A stretch of DNA of 21,500 bases from Candidatus Methanophagales archaeon (GTDB taxonomy: Archaea > Halobacteriota > Syntropharchaeia > Alkanophagales > Methanospirareceae), in NCBI GenBank assembly GCA_021161765.1, contig JAGGZZ010000023.1:1-21500 (forward strand). The letters run 5' to 3'. Numbering within the stretch: position 1 is the stretch's first letter; the number at the start of each line of letters is the position of its first letter. The notes beneath the pieces were generated by a model. It searched no databases. It was given only the letters and a program-made list of their open reading frames with translations, and was not told the origin of the DNA. Shown here in pieces: positions 14,310 through 20,907 of this stretch. The translations under genes were made by a program, and so were the position numbers.

Positions 14310-14966
14310 ATGGCGCAAGAGAGGGAAAAGGGGACTGAGGAGGAAAGTGTAAGGAAGGAAGAGCAGGCTATGTTAATTCCCGGTCCTGATTACTTAGCAA
14401 GCGGGGTTCACATAGGAACGCAGCAAAAAACAGGCGATATGATGCGATTCATTTACCAGACAAGACCAGATGGGCTGTATTTGTTAGATGTAGAACTTAT
14501 GGATGCAAGGCTGAAAATAGCAGCGAGGTTTTTAGCAAATTACGAGCCTTCCTCCATCGTGGTTGTATCCGCAAGGGAGTATGGCCACCATCCCGTGAGT
14601 ATGTTCGCCGAGGTGACGGGAGCGAAGGCAATAGCGGGGAGATTTATCCCCGGAACTTTAACGAATCCCGGATCCGAATACTTCATAGAACCTTCTGTAT
14701 TGGTCTTGACCGACCCAATGACAGATGCGCAGGCGTTGCAGGAGGGTGTGAGTACCGGCATACCGCTGGTGGCTCTTTGTGATACAAACAATTCCACGGC
14801 AAACGTAGATCTTGTTATTCCTACGAATAACCATGGAAGAAAAGCGCTTGCCACTATCTATTGGCTGCTTGCACGCGAGCTGTTACGAGAAAGGCATCGT
14901 AGAGGAGGTAGTAAAGAGGAATTTACGTTCAATTACGATGTGGATGCTTTTGAATCCGAGATATAA
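14310..14966 (+). CDS. rpsB: 30S ribosomal protein uS2
   Basis: A 218-residue archaeal/eukaryotic-type S2 of the small-subunit body. It shows LIPGPDYLASGVHIGTQQKT (family: 'yLaAGvHiGtq'), YQTRPDGLYLLDV, the central 'YVDIAIPTNN'-like stretch (NVDLVIPTNNHGRKALATIY) and the usual C-terminal WLLARE. An acidic, lysine-rich N-terminal tail of about 20 residues precedes the domain, as in archaeal homologues. It is followed 15 bases later by the MEMO-family gene, a conserved archaeal gene pair. Confidence 0.95.
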   Translation: MAQEREKGTEEESVRKEEQAMLIPGPDYLASGVHIGTQQKTGDMMRFIYQTRPDGLYLLDVELMDARLKIAARFLANYEPSSIVVVSAREYGHHPVSMFAEVTGAKAIAGRFIPGTLTNPGSEYFIEPSVLVLTDPMTDAQALQEGVSTGIPLVALCDTNNSTANVDLVIPTNNHGRKALATIYWLLARELLRERHRRGGSKEEFTFNYDVDAFESEI

Positions 14967-14981
14967 TATAATAAAATAAGA

Positions 14982-15791
14982 GTGACAATGAGAAGAGCGG
15001 CAGTTGCAGGTGCTTTTTATGAAGGAGAAAGAACGAGTTTGGAAACCCAGCTGCAGGATTGCTTTTCTGGTGTAACGAGAGAAGAAAAAGGAAACGTTCT
15101 TGGAGCTGTGGTTCCTCATGCAGGGTATATGTATTCAGGCGGCGTAGCAGCGAACGTCTATGCCAGACTTCCAGTGGCAGATACATTCGTCATCCTGGGT
15201 CCCAATCATCAGGGCATAGGTTCGCTTGTCGCAGTTTCGGCTGATACGTGGGCGACGCCCTTAGGCGAAGTGGAAGTGGACAGAGCATTCGTGGATGCGC
15301 TGCCAAAACGGATTATTGACATGGATGAGACCGCGCATAGATATGAGCATTCCATAGAGGTTCAGCTTCCTTTTCTTCAATTCCTCCGCGGCGATAAACC
15401 TTTTCAGCTCGTGCCCATCTGTATGGGTTTAAGCGACGAGGAAACGGCGAGAGAGGTAGGGGAAGACCTGGCTGACACGATTGCCAAATTTGATAAAAAA
15501 GTAGTTGTAATTGCATCTTCGGATTTCACACATTACGAGCCAGACAGAATAGCGCGGGAGAAGGATGAATACGTGATAAAAGCGATAACGGAGTTGGACA
15601 TTGGGAAATTCTACAGCAGAATATATGAGCGAAACTCGTCGGCATGTGGCGTTGGTCCGATAGCGGCGATGATGCATGCAGCGAAAAAACTCGGTGCAAC
15701 GCAAGGTGAATTGGTAAAATACGCAACGAGTGGCGATATCACTGGTGACATGTCCAGTGTCGTTGGATATGGAGGCATCATAATTTTTTAA
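14982..15791 (+). CDS. MEMO-family protein (AmmeMemoRadiSam system protein B)
   Basis: A 269-residue protein of the extradiol-dioxygenase-like MEMO1 fold. It shows the opening RRAAVAGAFYEG, histidines in VVPHAGYMYSGG and LGPNHQG, IEVQLPFLQF, ASSDFTHYEP, and the C-terminal YATSGDITGDMSSVVGYGG. The conserved H/C residues form a metal site. The function in archaea is unsettled; homologues occur with radical-SAM and AMMECR1 proteins. It is probably co-transcribed with rpsB (15-base gap). The start at ATG 14982 follows an A/T-rich spacer with no strong Shine-Dalgarno site. Confidence 0.92.
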   Translation: MTMRRAAVAGAFYEGERTSLETQLQDCFSGVTREEKGNVLGAVVPHAGYMYSGGVAANVYARLPVADTFVILGPNHQGIGSLVAVSADTWATPLGEVEVDRAFVDALPKRIIDMDETAHRYEHSIEVQLPFLQFLRGDKPFQLVPICMGLSDEETAREVGEDLADTIAKFDKKVVVIASSDFTHYEPDRIAREKDEYVIKAITELDIGKFYSRIYERNSSACGVGPIAAMMHAAKKLGATQGELVKYATSGDITGDMSSVVGYGGIIIF

Positions 15792-15857
15792 TCTACTCTA
15801 ACAGCCACTTCCATAACGGGACGAACTTTATTATTTTCTTTTTCAAATCTCAATCTC

Positions 15858-16709
15858 ATGCAAGAACAAAGACAAATACAAAGACAAAAACTAACGCCCG
15901 CTCCTGCTCCCACCTGCAGGATCTTTTTTGATGAGTTATTGAAAAGTGACTGCTTCGTAGGAGAGCACGGAGAGACCCACCTTGTTACTCCCACGTGCGC
16001 AAGGTGTAATAGGCTCTTTGGGGTTGGTGAGATAAAAGAAGTAGAAAAGAGAGGGAATATAACGAAAATAAAAATAAGCGACCCTACGGCTACTTTCGGC
16101 ATTTACACCGATAAAGCTCTTCTCAATTTGAAACCAAAAGAATACCTGGCTTTTGTCGCTTATCTGCGTCCACGTCTGCGCGCGTATGCACATGCAGGGA
16201 AAAACAAAGGTAGAGGTAAAGGTAAAGCTGTTCTAACATTGGTTGAAGAAGCTGGAGTGGTGGATGAAAACGTGAGAAGTAATTGGATATTAAATACGGG
16301 GAGGAGGACAATGGAGCGGATAGAAGAGCTTCGAAAAGCGTTACTCGAGAAACAGAGAAAAGAGTTTTCTGAAAGTACGTGGAAGCAAGCGAAGCAAGCG
16401 AAGCAAGCGAAGCAAGCGATGGAACACTATGCGATTGATGATGATAAACTGAATTACTGGCAGGGCAGGACAATAGATGCCGTAAAGGACGTGTGGCAGC
16501 GTCATGGTAAAACAGCAAAGGAAATGGTTTTGGATATATTAGAGCCGGGTGTATCGGGAAAGAGCAGTGTGGAACGTATAAAGTTGACGGAGGAGCTGAA
16601 GAAGAGAGGATTGATGGAAGAATGGATAGAAGAAGTAATTGACGAGCTTATTATTGAGGGGAGATGTTATGAGCCCGAGGTCGGGATGTTGAAGGTGGTG
16701 GAGGAGTAA
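15858..16709 (+). CDS. RPA-associated OB-fold protein (COG3390-like)
   Basis: A 283-residue protein. Residues about 20-135 form an OB-fold-like domain (CRIFFDELLKS, then FLVTP-type strands and GIYTDKALLNLKPKEYLAFV) with a C-A-R-C pair that could bind metal. Residues 145-200 are charged linker and helix, including a K-Q-A tandem tract, and residues 220-283 look like a winged helix (SSVERIKLTEELKKRGLMEE). This layout fits the archaeal proteins encoded beside RPA that bind single-stranded DNA with it. No RPA gene is adjacent here. It probably acts in replication or repair. The assignment rests on domain shape and key phrases, not on a diagnostic catalytic residue. Confidence 0.65.
   Translation: MQEQRQIQRQKLTPAPAPTCRIFFDELLKSDCFVGEHGETHLVTPTCARCNRLFGVGEIKEVEKRGNITKIKISDPTATFGIYTDKALLNLKPKEYLAFVAYLRPRLRAYAHAGKNKGRGKGKAVLTLVEEAGVVDENVRSNWILNTGRRTMERIEELRKALLEKQRKEFSESTWKQAKQAKQAKQAMEHYAIDDDKLNYWQGRTIDAVKDVWQRHGKTAKEMVLDILEPGVSGKSSVERIKLTEELKKRGLMEEWIEEVIDELIIEGRCYEPEVGMLKVVEE
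16382..16418 (+). repeat. 9-bp tandem repeat coding (KQA)n
   Basis: Four copies of GAAGCAAGC in frame, encoding repeated K-Q-A in the linker of the RPA-associated protein. A nine-base unit keeps frame when copy number changes. Confidence 0.85.
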
Positions 16710-16754
16710 TCATATAATTGCAAAATGCAAAGGGACAAGAAAAAAGAAATTATA

Positions 16755-16884
16755 GACACAGATTAACGCAGATTAACACAGACAGATAATAAGAATCAAC
16801 AATGCTAAATTTAAATAAGTCCGCGTGAATCTGTGTAAATCCGCGTCTTAAATAGAACCTAGGGCGTTATACTTTATATACAAT
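16755..16884 (+). repeat. Dispersed element upstream of egsA
   Basis: Left arm GACACAGATTAACGCAGATT, type-A core (ATAATAAGAATCAACAATGC), right arm with GTGAATCTGTGTAAATCCGC, then CTTAAATAGAACC and TTATACTTTATATACAAT. It lies 45 bases after the RPA-associated gene; the TATA end faces egsA. Confidence 0.88.
16873..16881 (+). promoter_or_regulatory. Repeat-borne TATA box for egsA
   Basis: TTTATATAC lies 31-39 bases before the egsA ATG (16912), predicting transcription start within about 10 bases of the start codon. It is the clearest case of an element end placed as a promoter. Confidence 0.6.
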
Positions 16885-16911
16885 TAAATATAGCCATCGT
16901 GGAGCCAAATA

Positions 16912-17985
16912 ATGGGAACATTTGAAAAAGTGAAATGGATGCAATTGCCGAGAGACGTTTTAATTGGTCACGGCGTCTTAGAGGAAATCAGCAGGGTGTG
17001 CAAGCACCTGGGAATGGGAAAAGAGGCGGTTATCGTTACCGGGATGCACCACACAAAAAAGATAGCAGGAGAAAGGGTGCTTGAAATCATGAGAGAAGCA
17101 GGATACGAAGTCAACTTAGAGGAAGTGCCGTCTATAAGCGTAGAAAGCCTGGAGCACGTGAAGAACGTATCGAGCGCGAAAAAAGCGAAGTTCATACTCG
17201 GTGTGGGTGGCGGGAGCGTCATTGATACGGCGAAGATAGCCTCTTTTGAACTCGGCATTCCTTTTATTTCGGTACCCACTATCGCTTCTCACGATGGGAT
17301 AGTGTCTCCAAGGGCATCAATGAAGGATAAAGACAAAGGCAACACGGTTTCTATACAGGCGCATGCACCTCTCGCGGTTGTTGCGGACACAAAGATAATA
17401 TCTTCAGCACCTTATAGGTTTACCGCGGCAGGCTGCGGCGACCTTCTTGCTAACTACACCGCGATACGCGATTGGCGGCTTGCACAGAGGTTACGAAACG
17501 CGGAGTTCAGCAGTTATGCGGCTGCTCTTTCCGAGATGACTGCGAATATGATAATGGAGAACGTCACGGAAATAAAGCAAAAAGATGAACAATCCGCATG
17601 GATAGTGGTAAAAGCGTTAGTATCCAGCGGTGTTGCAATAAGCATTGCGGGTTCCTCGACTCCTGCTTCTGGTTCTGAACACAAGTTCAGTCATGCTTTG
17701 GACATGATAGCGGAAAAACCTGCGTTACACGGCGAGCAATGTGGTGTTGGAACCATAATGATGACACACCTACATGGCGAGAACTGGCAGCGAGTCCGAG
17801 CAGTGCTGAAAGAGATAGGTGCCCCCACAACGGCAAAGGATCTGGGCATAAAGGAGGAGCATATAATAGAAGCACTAACCTTAGCCCACAAGATAAATCC
17901 GGGCAGATACACAATACTGGGCGATTCAGGACTTACCTATGAAGCAGCAGAAAGGCTTGCTGTGGTTACAGGGGTAATTATATAA
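16912..17985 (+). CDS. egsA: sn-Glycerol-1-phosphate dehydrogenase
   Basis: A 357-residue enzyme that reduces dihydroxyacetone phosphate to sn-glycerol-1-phosphate, the stereospecific start of archaeal membrane lipids. Motifs: the nucleotide-binding GVGGGSVIDTAK (97-108), PTIASHDGIVSPRAS (122-136) and the zinc ligands D177 (GCGD), H257 (GSEHKFSH) and H273 (LHGEQCGVG). All key residues are present at normal family length. Its stop is followed two bases later by the CACGAG-type repeat arm. Its own promoter seems to be provided by the element upstream. The gene is an archaeal hallmark and supports the assignment of the window. Confidence 0.96.
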   Translation: MGTFEKVKWMQLPRDVLIGHGVLEEISRVCKHLGMGKEAVIVTGMHHTKKIAGERVLEIMREAGYEVNLEEVPSISVESLEHVKNVSSAKKAKFILGVGGGSVIDTAKIASFELGIPFISVPTIASHDGIVSPRASMKDKDKGNTVSIQAHAPLAVVADTKIISSAPYRFTAAGCGDLLANYTAIRDWRLAQRLRNAEFSSYAAALSEMTANMIMENVTEIKQKDEQSAWIVVKALVSSGVAISIAGSSTPASGSEHKFSHALDMIAEKPALHGEQCGVGTIMMTHLHGENWQRVRAVLKEIGAPTTAKDLGIKEEHIIEALTLAHKINPGRYTILGDSGLTYEAAERLAVVTGVII

Positions 17986-17987
17986 AT

Positions 17988-18015
17988 CACGAGATTACAC
18001 AAGATTACACAGAAG
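17988..18015 (+). repeat. CACGAG-type arm, left flank of GxxExxY gene
   Basis: CACGAGATTACACAAGATTA then CACAGAAG, just after the egsA stop and seven bases before the GxxExxY ATG. Inverted partner at 18408-18431. Confidence 0.8.
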
Positions 18016-18022
18016 AAAAAAA

Positions 18023-18409
18023 ATGACTGAAACGAATGAAAAGTGGCTTTATAGGGACTTAACTCAGAAAATTATCGGTGCAGCGATGGAAGTTCACCGT
18101 GAGTTAGGCTCAGGATTCCTTGAATATGTTTATGAGGAAGCTTTATGCTATGAGCTGAAAGGGAGAGAGATGCATTTTGAGAGGCAGAAAGAACTTGATA
18201 TTTATTATAAAGACTTGGTAATCCCCAGAAAATATAAGCCTGATTTGATAGTCGAGAATAAAGTCATAGTAGAGATAAAAGCAACATCAGGTTTAACGGA
18301 GATTGAAGAAGCCCAGCTATTAAACTATCTAAAAGCGACAAAAATGCGTGTTGGTTTATTATTAAACTTTGGTAGGAAGAGTTTGGAGGTAAAAAGAAGA
18401 ATCTTGTGA
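18023..18409 (+). CDS. GxxExxY-family protein (PD-(D/E)XK nuclease-like)
   Basis: A 128-residue protein with the family signature G31-FL-E34-YV-Y37 after the helix KIIGAAMEVHRELG. Further on, KYKPDLIVENKVIVEIKA gives P73-D74 ... E84-I-K86, and EEAQLLNYLKAT gives Q98-xxx-Y102. These are the metal-site and Q-x-x-x-Y residues expected of a RecB/Cas4-like PD-(D/E)XK nuclease fold. The biological function of the family is not established. The gene is bracketed by inverted copies of a short repeat, and its own TGA shares GA with the right-hand repeat. It has no visible Shine-Dalgarno site. A deleted relative lies at 8484-8691 amid the same repeats. It is probably a mobile or repeat-associated gene rather than part of the egsA neighbourhood. 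Confidence 0.85.
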   Translation: MTETNEKWLYRDLTQKIIGAAMEVHRELGSGFLEYVYEEALCYELKGREMHFERQKELDIYYKDLVIPRKYKPDLIVENKVIVEIKATSGLTEIEEAQLLNYLKATKMRVGLLLNFGRKSLEVKRRIL

Positions 18410-18431
18410 GAATCTGTGTAATCTGGTGGTT
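18408..18431 (-). repeat. CACGAG-type arm, right flank of GxxExxY gene
   Basis: GAGAATCTGTGTAATCTGGT then GGTT, the inverted relative of 17988-18015. It begins in the GxxExxY stop codon and supplies the GGTGGT that precedes the next gene's ATG by four bases. Confidence 0.75.
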
Positions 18432-18434
18432 AAA

Positions 18435-18962
18435 ATGAATGGGGATGGGTTATGGGATAGGTTAAAAGGAGACGCCGAAGCGGAAAGAGAAGTGGATAAA
18501 GAGAAGAGAGTAACATTGGTCGGTGCAAAGTTAGCGAAAGCAGGTGAAGAGTTCATATTTTTAGGGCTTCCGGAGAAATGTGAAGCGTGTAAATTAAAGA
18601 AATCCTGTGCTGCGAACCTTGAGGTTGGGAGAAGGTACAGGATAGAGCACGTAAGAGATGAAATAAAGCACGATTGCTACATTCACGAAGACGGTGTGCG
18701 TGTGGTAGAAGTAACAGAACCGCCGTTAAAAGTGGCGATAGATGCGAAACATGCTTTAAAAAGCGCTAAGATGGTTTTCAAACCTGCTGTCGCGGATTGT
18801 GAAGAAGGCAATTTATGCCATCCAGCAGGACTAAAAGAAGGAGATAGATGTACAATTCTGGATGTGATTGACGATGCACAGGGTAACGATAAAATGTTGA
18901 AAGAGCGGGGGTTGAAATTGGTGGAAGTAAAGAGGGAAGGCAAGAAGAAAATAAATTATTGA
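18435..18962 (+). CDS. UPF0179 family protein
   Basis: A 175-residue protein starting at ATG 18435. A GTG at 18426 is also in frame but is part of the repeat, and GGTGGT just upstream of the ATG works as Shine-Dalgarno. After a charged N-terminal extension of about 25 residues comes the UPF0179 core: VTLVGAKLAKAGEEFIFLG, then PEKCEACKLKKSC (C49, C52, C58) and further cysteines at 81, 122, 128 and 139. The Cys set suggests a metal or iron-sulfur site. The family is confined to archaea, mostly euryarchaea, with no known function. The TGA stop shares its GA with a degenerate repeat. Confidence 0.88.
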   Translation: MNGDGLWDRLKGDAEAEREVDKEKRVTLVGAKLAKAGEEFIFLGLPEKCEACKLKKSCAANLEVGRRYRIEHVRDEIKHDCYIHEDGVRVVEVTEPPLKVAIDAKHALKSAKMVFKPAVADCEEGNLCHPAGLKEGDRCTILDVIDDAQGNDKMLKERGLKLVEVKREGKKKINY

Positions 18963-19012
18963 CGCAGATTAGCACCGACAAGATGAAACGAGCGATACCA
19001 ATGCCACATTTC
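18961..19012 (+). repeat. Degenerate dispersed element fragment
   Basis: GACGCAGATTAGCACCGACA followed by a type-B-like core (AGCGATACCAATGCC). The right arm is lost. It begins within the UPF0179 stop codon. A different short motif, CCGCAGAGAACGCGGAG, follows at 19021-19037. Confidence 0.65.
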
Positions 19013-19050
19013 AAAATTTACCGCAGAGAACGCGGAGTTCGCAGATTTTA

Positions 19051-19197
19051 GACACAGATTAACGCAGATTAACACTCGTGGGCTCTGCCCACGTCCCTGC
19101 AAGCCCTGAAAGGGCTTAATGATAAGAATCAACACGGTTGAACTAAAATAAATCTGCGTAAATCCGTGTAAATCCGTGTCTTAAATAAAAGGAAGTT
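19051..19197 (+). repeat. Dispersed element with 44-bp two-hairpin insert
   Basis: Left arm GACACAGATTAACGCAGATT AACAC, then the insert (19075-19118), core ATGATAAGAATCAACACGGT and right arm of three AAATCYGYGT units ending GTCTTAAATAAAAGGAAG. The TATA end is eroded. Mirror-oriented sister of copy 1-119. The gap 18963-19209 contains nothing else. Confidence 0.88.
19075..19118. repeat. Second copy of the two-hairpin insert
   Basis: Reverse complement of 61-105 with one base missing and one or two changes. Stems CGTGGGC/GCCCACG (arms 19077-19093) and AAGCCCT/AGGGCTT (19101-19117) are both kept perfectly. Confidence 0.85.
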
Positions 19198-19209
19198 AAA
19201 GAAAGGTTT

Positions 19210-20202
19210 ATGTTCGTAGGAATAGACCACGGGACTGTCGGAATACGATTTGCCGTGTTGGATGAAGGAAAAGCGGGCAGAGCATCTGTTTTTGAGCTGT
19301 CGAGAAAAAAAGCAGCGGAGATTGACACTGAGGGAATTATAAGAGAGATAGAGAGGGGGTTAGAGGTAAAGACAGAGGAAATAAAACTGGTTGCGCTGAC
19401 GTATTCGATGGGCGATGGCTTTTCCACGATAAAAGACATTAACAAGGTGCAAAATCGTGGCGTGAAGAGTGAAGAAGGCGCGGGTGCAAAAGTCGGCGGC
19501 GGGACAAAGGTGTTCGATACGATATTGGCAGCGGACATACCCACGATAATGATACCGGGGATTCACGCGGGTAGCGAAACAATAGACCGCCGAATGAAGT
19601 TCTTCTCGCATTGCGCAAGCCCGGAAAAGGTGGGCGTTGCATATCACATATATAAAAAAGGATTTGAGAACTTCATTTTCGCTGACATCAGCTCTAACAC
19701 CGTTACGATGTCGGTAGCGGAGGGAAAAATAATAGGAGCAATAGATGCGTGTTTGGGCTCGCCAGGATTGTATCAAGGTCCAATTGACCTACAGAGGTTA
19801 AGAGAAATCGACGAGGGGCGGATAACGGCAAACGAAGCATTTTCAAATTCCGGTGTCCTGCGTAAGAACTGGACGAACGGAAGCGCAGGAAACGAGGAAT
19901 TGGCTATGGATGCGCTCTCTTTGTTTGCCGCGATGGAAATTGCAGCGATGCGTGTTTTCATGACAGATTACGGCGGCGTAGAGGCAGGAGAGTATAAAAT
20001 CTTCCTAACGGGCTCTGTGGGTGAGAGAGAGGAAATAAAACAGAGGATAGACCAGCTCCTGGGCATAAACAGCGAAGCAGTAACGATAACTATGTATAGT
20101 GCCGCGATAGGGTGTGCAGAAATTGCAAGAGATGTCTTTTACGGTGCAAAAAGGATTTTAGGTATAGAAGTAGAGAAGAACCACAAGAAAATATATTTTT
20201 GA
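19210..20202 (+). CDS. Methanogenesis marker protein 12 (UPF0285), ASKHA-fold
   Basis: A 330-residue protein opening MFVGIDHGTVGIRFAVLDEG, the phosphate-1 motif of actin/Hsp70-like ATPases (ASKHA). Other family landmarks are GDGFSTIKDINKV, IPGIHAGSETIDRRMKFFSH, FADISSNTVTMSVAEGK (phosphate-2 like) and GAIDACLGSPGLYQGPIDL. It matches UPF0285, a methanogenesis marker found across methanogens and related alkane oxidisers. The biochemical role is unproven; it may be linked to assembly of the methyl-coenzyme M reductase system. Stretch 90-100 (SEEGAGAKVGGG) is a glycine-rich insertion. The start follows GGAAG 10-14 bases upstream, at the eroded end of the repeat. The TGA stop shares GA with another repeat. 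Confidence 0.85.
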   Translation: MFVGIDHGTVGIRFAVLDEGKAGRASVFELSRKKAAEIDTEGIIREIERGLEVKTEEIKLVALTYSMGDGFSTIKDINKVQNRGVKSEEGAGAKVGGGTKVFDTILAADIPTIMIPGIHAGSETIDRRMKFFSHCASPEKVGVAYHIYKKGFENFIFADISSNTVTMSVAEGKIIGAIDACLGSPGLYQGPIDLQRLREIDEGRITANEAFSNSGVLRKNWTNGSAGNEELAMDALSLFAAMEIAAMRVFMTDYGGVEAGEYKIFLTGSVGEREEIKQRIDQLLGINSEAVTITMYSAAIGCAEIARDVFYGAKRILGIEVEKNHKKIYF

Positions 20203-20275
20203 CACAGATTAACGCAGATTAACACAGACAAAGGATAAAAGTCGAGAAGGTTAACCTTAAATAAGTTCGTGTAAA
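20201..20275 (+). repeat. Dispersed element, truncated
   Basis: Left arm GACACAGATTAACGCAGATT directly from the stop codon of the marker 12 gene, core AAAAGTCGAGAAGGTTAACC (type A-like), and a single right-arm unit GTTCGTGTAAATTT. It is cut off by the inverted repeat at 20277-20328. Confidence 0.8.
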
Positions 20276-20276
20276 T

Positions 20277-20328
20277 TTAGCGGTTTGCTTTTTCGGCTAT
20301 CTAACCCGTTAAGCCGCTAAACCGCTAA
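20277..20328. repeat. Cruciform-forming repeat of TTAGCGGN units
   Basis: TTAGCGGTTT (20277-20286) pairs perfectly with AAACCGCTAA (20319-20328), and inside it CGGCT pairs with AGCCG. On the minus strand it starts as three 8-bp units: TTAGCGGT, TTAGCGGC, TTAACGGG. Situated between two convergent gene ends, it could act as a bidirectional terminator. Confidence 0.7.
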
Positions 20329-20345
20329 TTGACCTCACACCCATT

Positions 20346-20771
20346 TTACTTCCCTCTTTTTCTTTTCATAATAGGGCGAATCGCACCGCACGCATCACAT
20401 TTCAGCACCCACACGCGGTCCATTTTTATAATATGCGTGTCTGGCTTTTTGCACTCTCCGCATAGCACGTATTCATTTATGTATCGCATAAGTTGACGCT
20501 CAACGTCCCCTTTCGAAAATCGTCCCTGAAAAATTACCCTGCTCCCCTCTACCTTGCCTGCGGTGCCCAATTCATTCAACAGGAATTTTATCACGTGTTC
20601 CACCTCACGATTTATATAGCTGCAAACAGCATCAAAATTATCGAATATCGTGGTCTTCCCCTCTATAAACACCCTTAGCTCGGGAATAACAAAACGCGAT
20701 TCCGCAGTCGTTGTACTCGGTAGTCGCTTCAGAGCGCGGTCCAATAAATCCTCGTATTTGTATTCTTCCAT
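20346..20771 (-). CDS. Translation initiation factor aIF2, beta subunit
   Basis: A 141-residue protein. An N-terminal helix (YEDLLDRALKRLP, alpha-subunit/gamma-contact region) leads to the aIF2-beta/aIF5 core (RFVIPELRVFIEGKTTIFDN, LLNELGTAGKVEG, FQGRFSKGDVERQLMRYIN) and a C-terminal zinc ribbon (CGEC ... CDAC). This is the complete family architecture and length. It contributes to the aIF2 heterotrimer that delivers initiator Met-tRNA. Its ATG lies 17 bases downstream of tRNA-Ser with no TATA between, so it is likely transcribed with it and released by tRNA processing. Confidence 0.95.
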   Translation of the reverse strand: MEEYKYEDLLDRALKRLPSTTTAESRFVIPELRVFIEGKTTIFDNFDAVCSYINREVEHVIKFLLNELGTAGKVEGSRVIFQGRFSKGDVERQLMRYINEYVLCGECKKPDTHIIKMDRVWVLKCDACGAIRPIMKRKRGK

Positions 20772-20788
20772 TTTGTTGTTAAATTAAA

Positions 20789-20876
20789 CGCCGAGGAAGG
20801 GATTTGAACCCTTGTGTCCCGATAAAGGGACACCGGCTCTCAAGGCCGGCGCTTTTGTCCGCTAAGCTACCTCGGC
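20789..20876 (-). tRNA. tRNA-Ser (anticodon UGA)
   Basis: Acceptor GCCGAGG pairs with CCTCGGC, with G as discriminator. The anticodon stem CCGGC/GCCGG holds loop CTTGAGA (anticodon TGA). A long variable arm TGTCCC-TTTATC-GGGACA marks a class II tRNA, and the T arm contains GGTTCAAATCC. The 3' CCA is not encoded and no intron is visible. Confidence 0.95.
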
Positions 20877-20907
20877 CGCCTTGAGACGGTAGCTATTCTT
20901 TTCCGAT

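Noticed and set aside
14929..16518. Minus-strand open frames opposite rpsB, MEMO and the RPA-associated gene
   Set aside because: Same reason: composition of antisense translation and no promoter or ribosome-binding context.
18426..18434. GTG start for the UPF0179 gene
   Set aside because: The GTG is part of the repeat arm and of the GGTGGT that serves as ribosome-binding site for ATG 18435.
1..20275. CRISPR array made of the many CAGATTAA-type repeats
   Set aside because: Copies are single units scattered between genes with no regular spacer length, no uniform direct repeat and no cas genes.
20789..20876. tRNA-Leu, suggested by the long variable arm
   Set aside because: The seven-base loop CTTGAGA places TGA in positions 34-36, i.e. 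serine; the discriminator G also fits archaeal serine tRNA.
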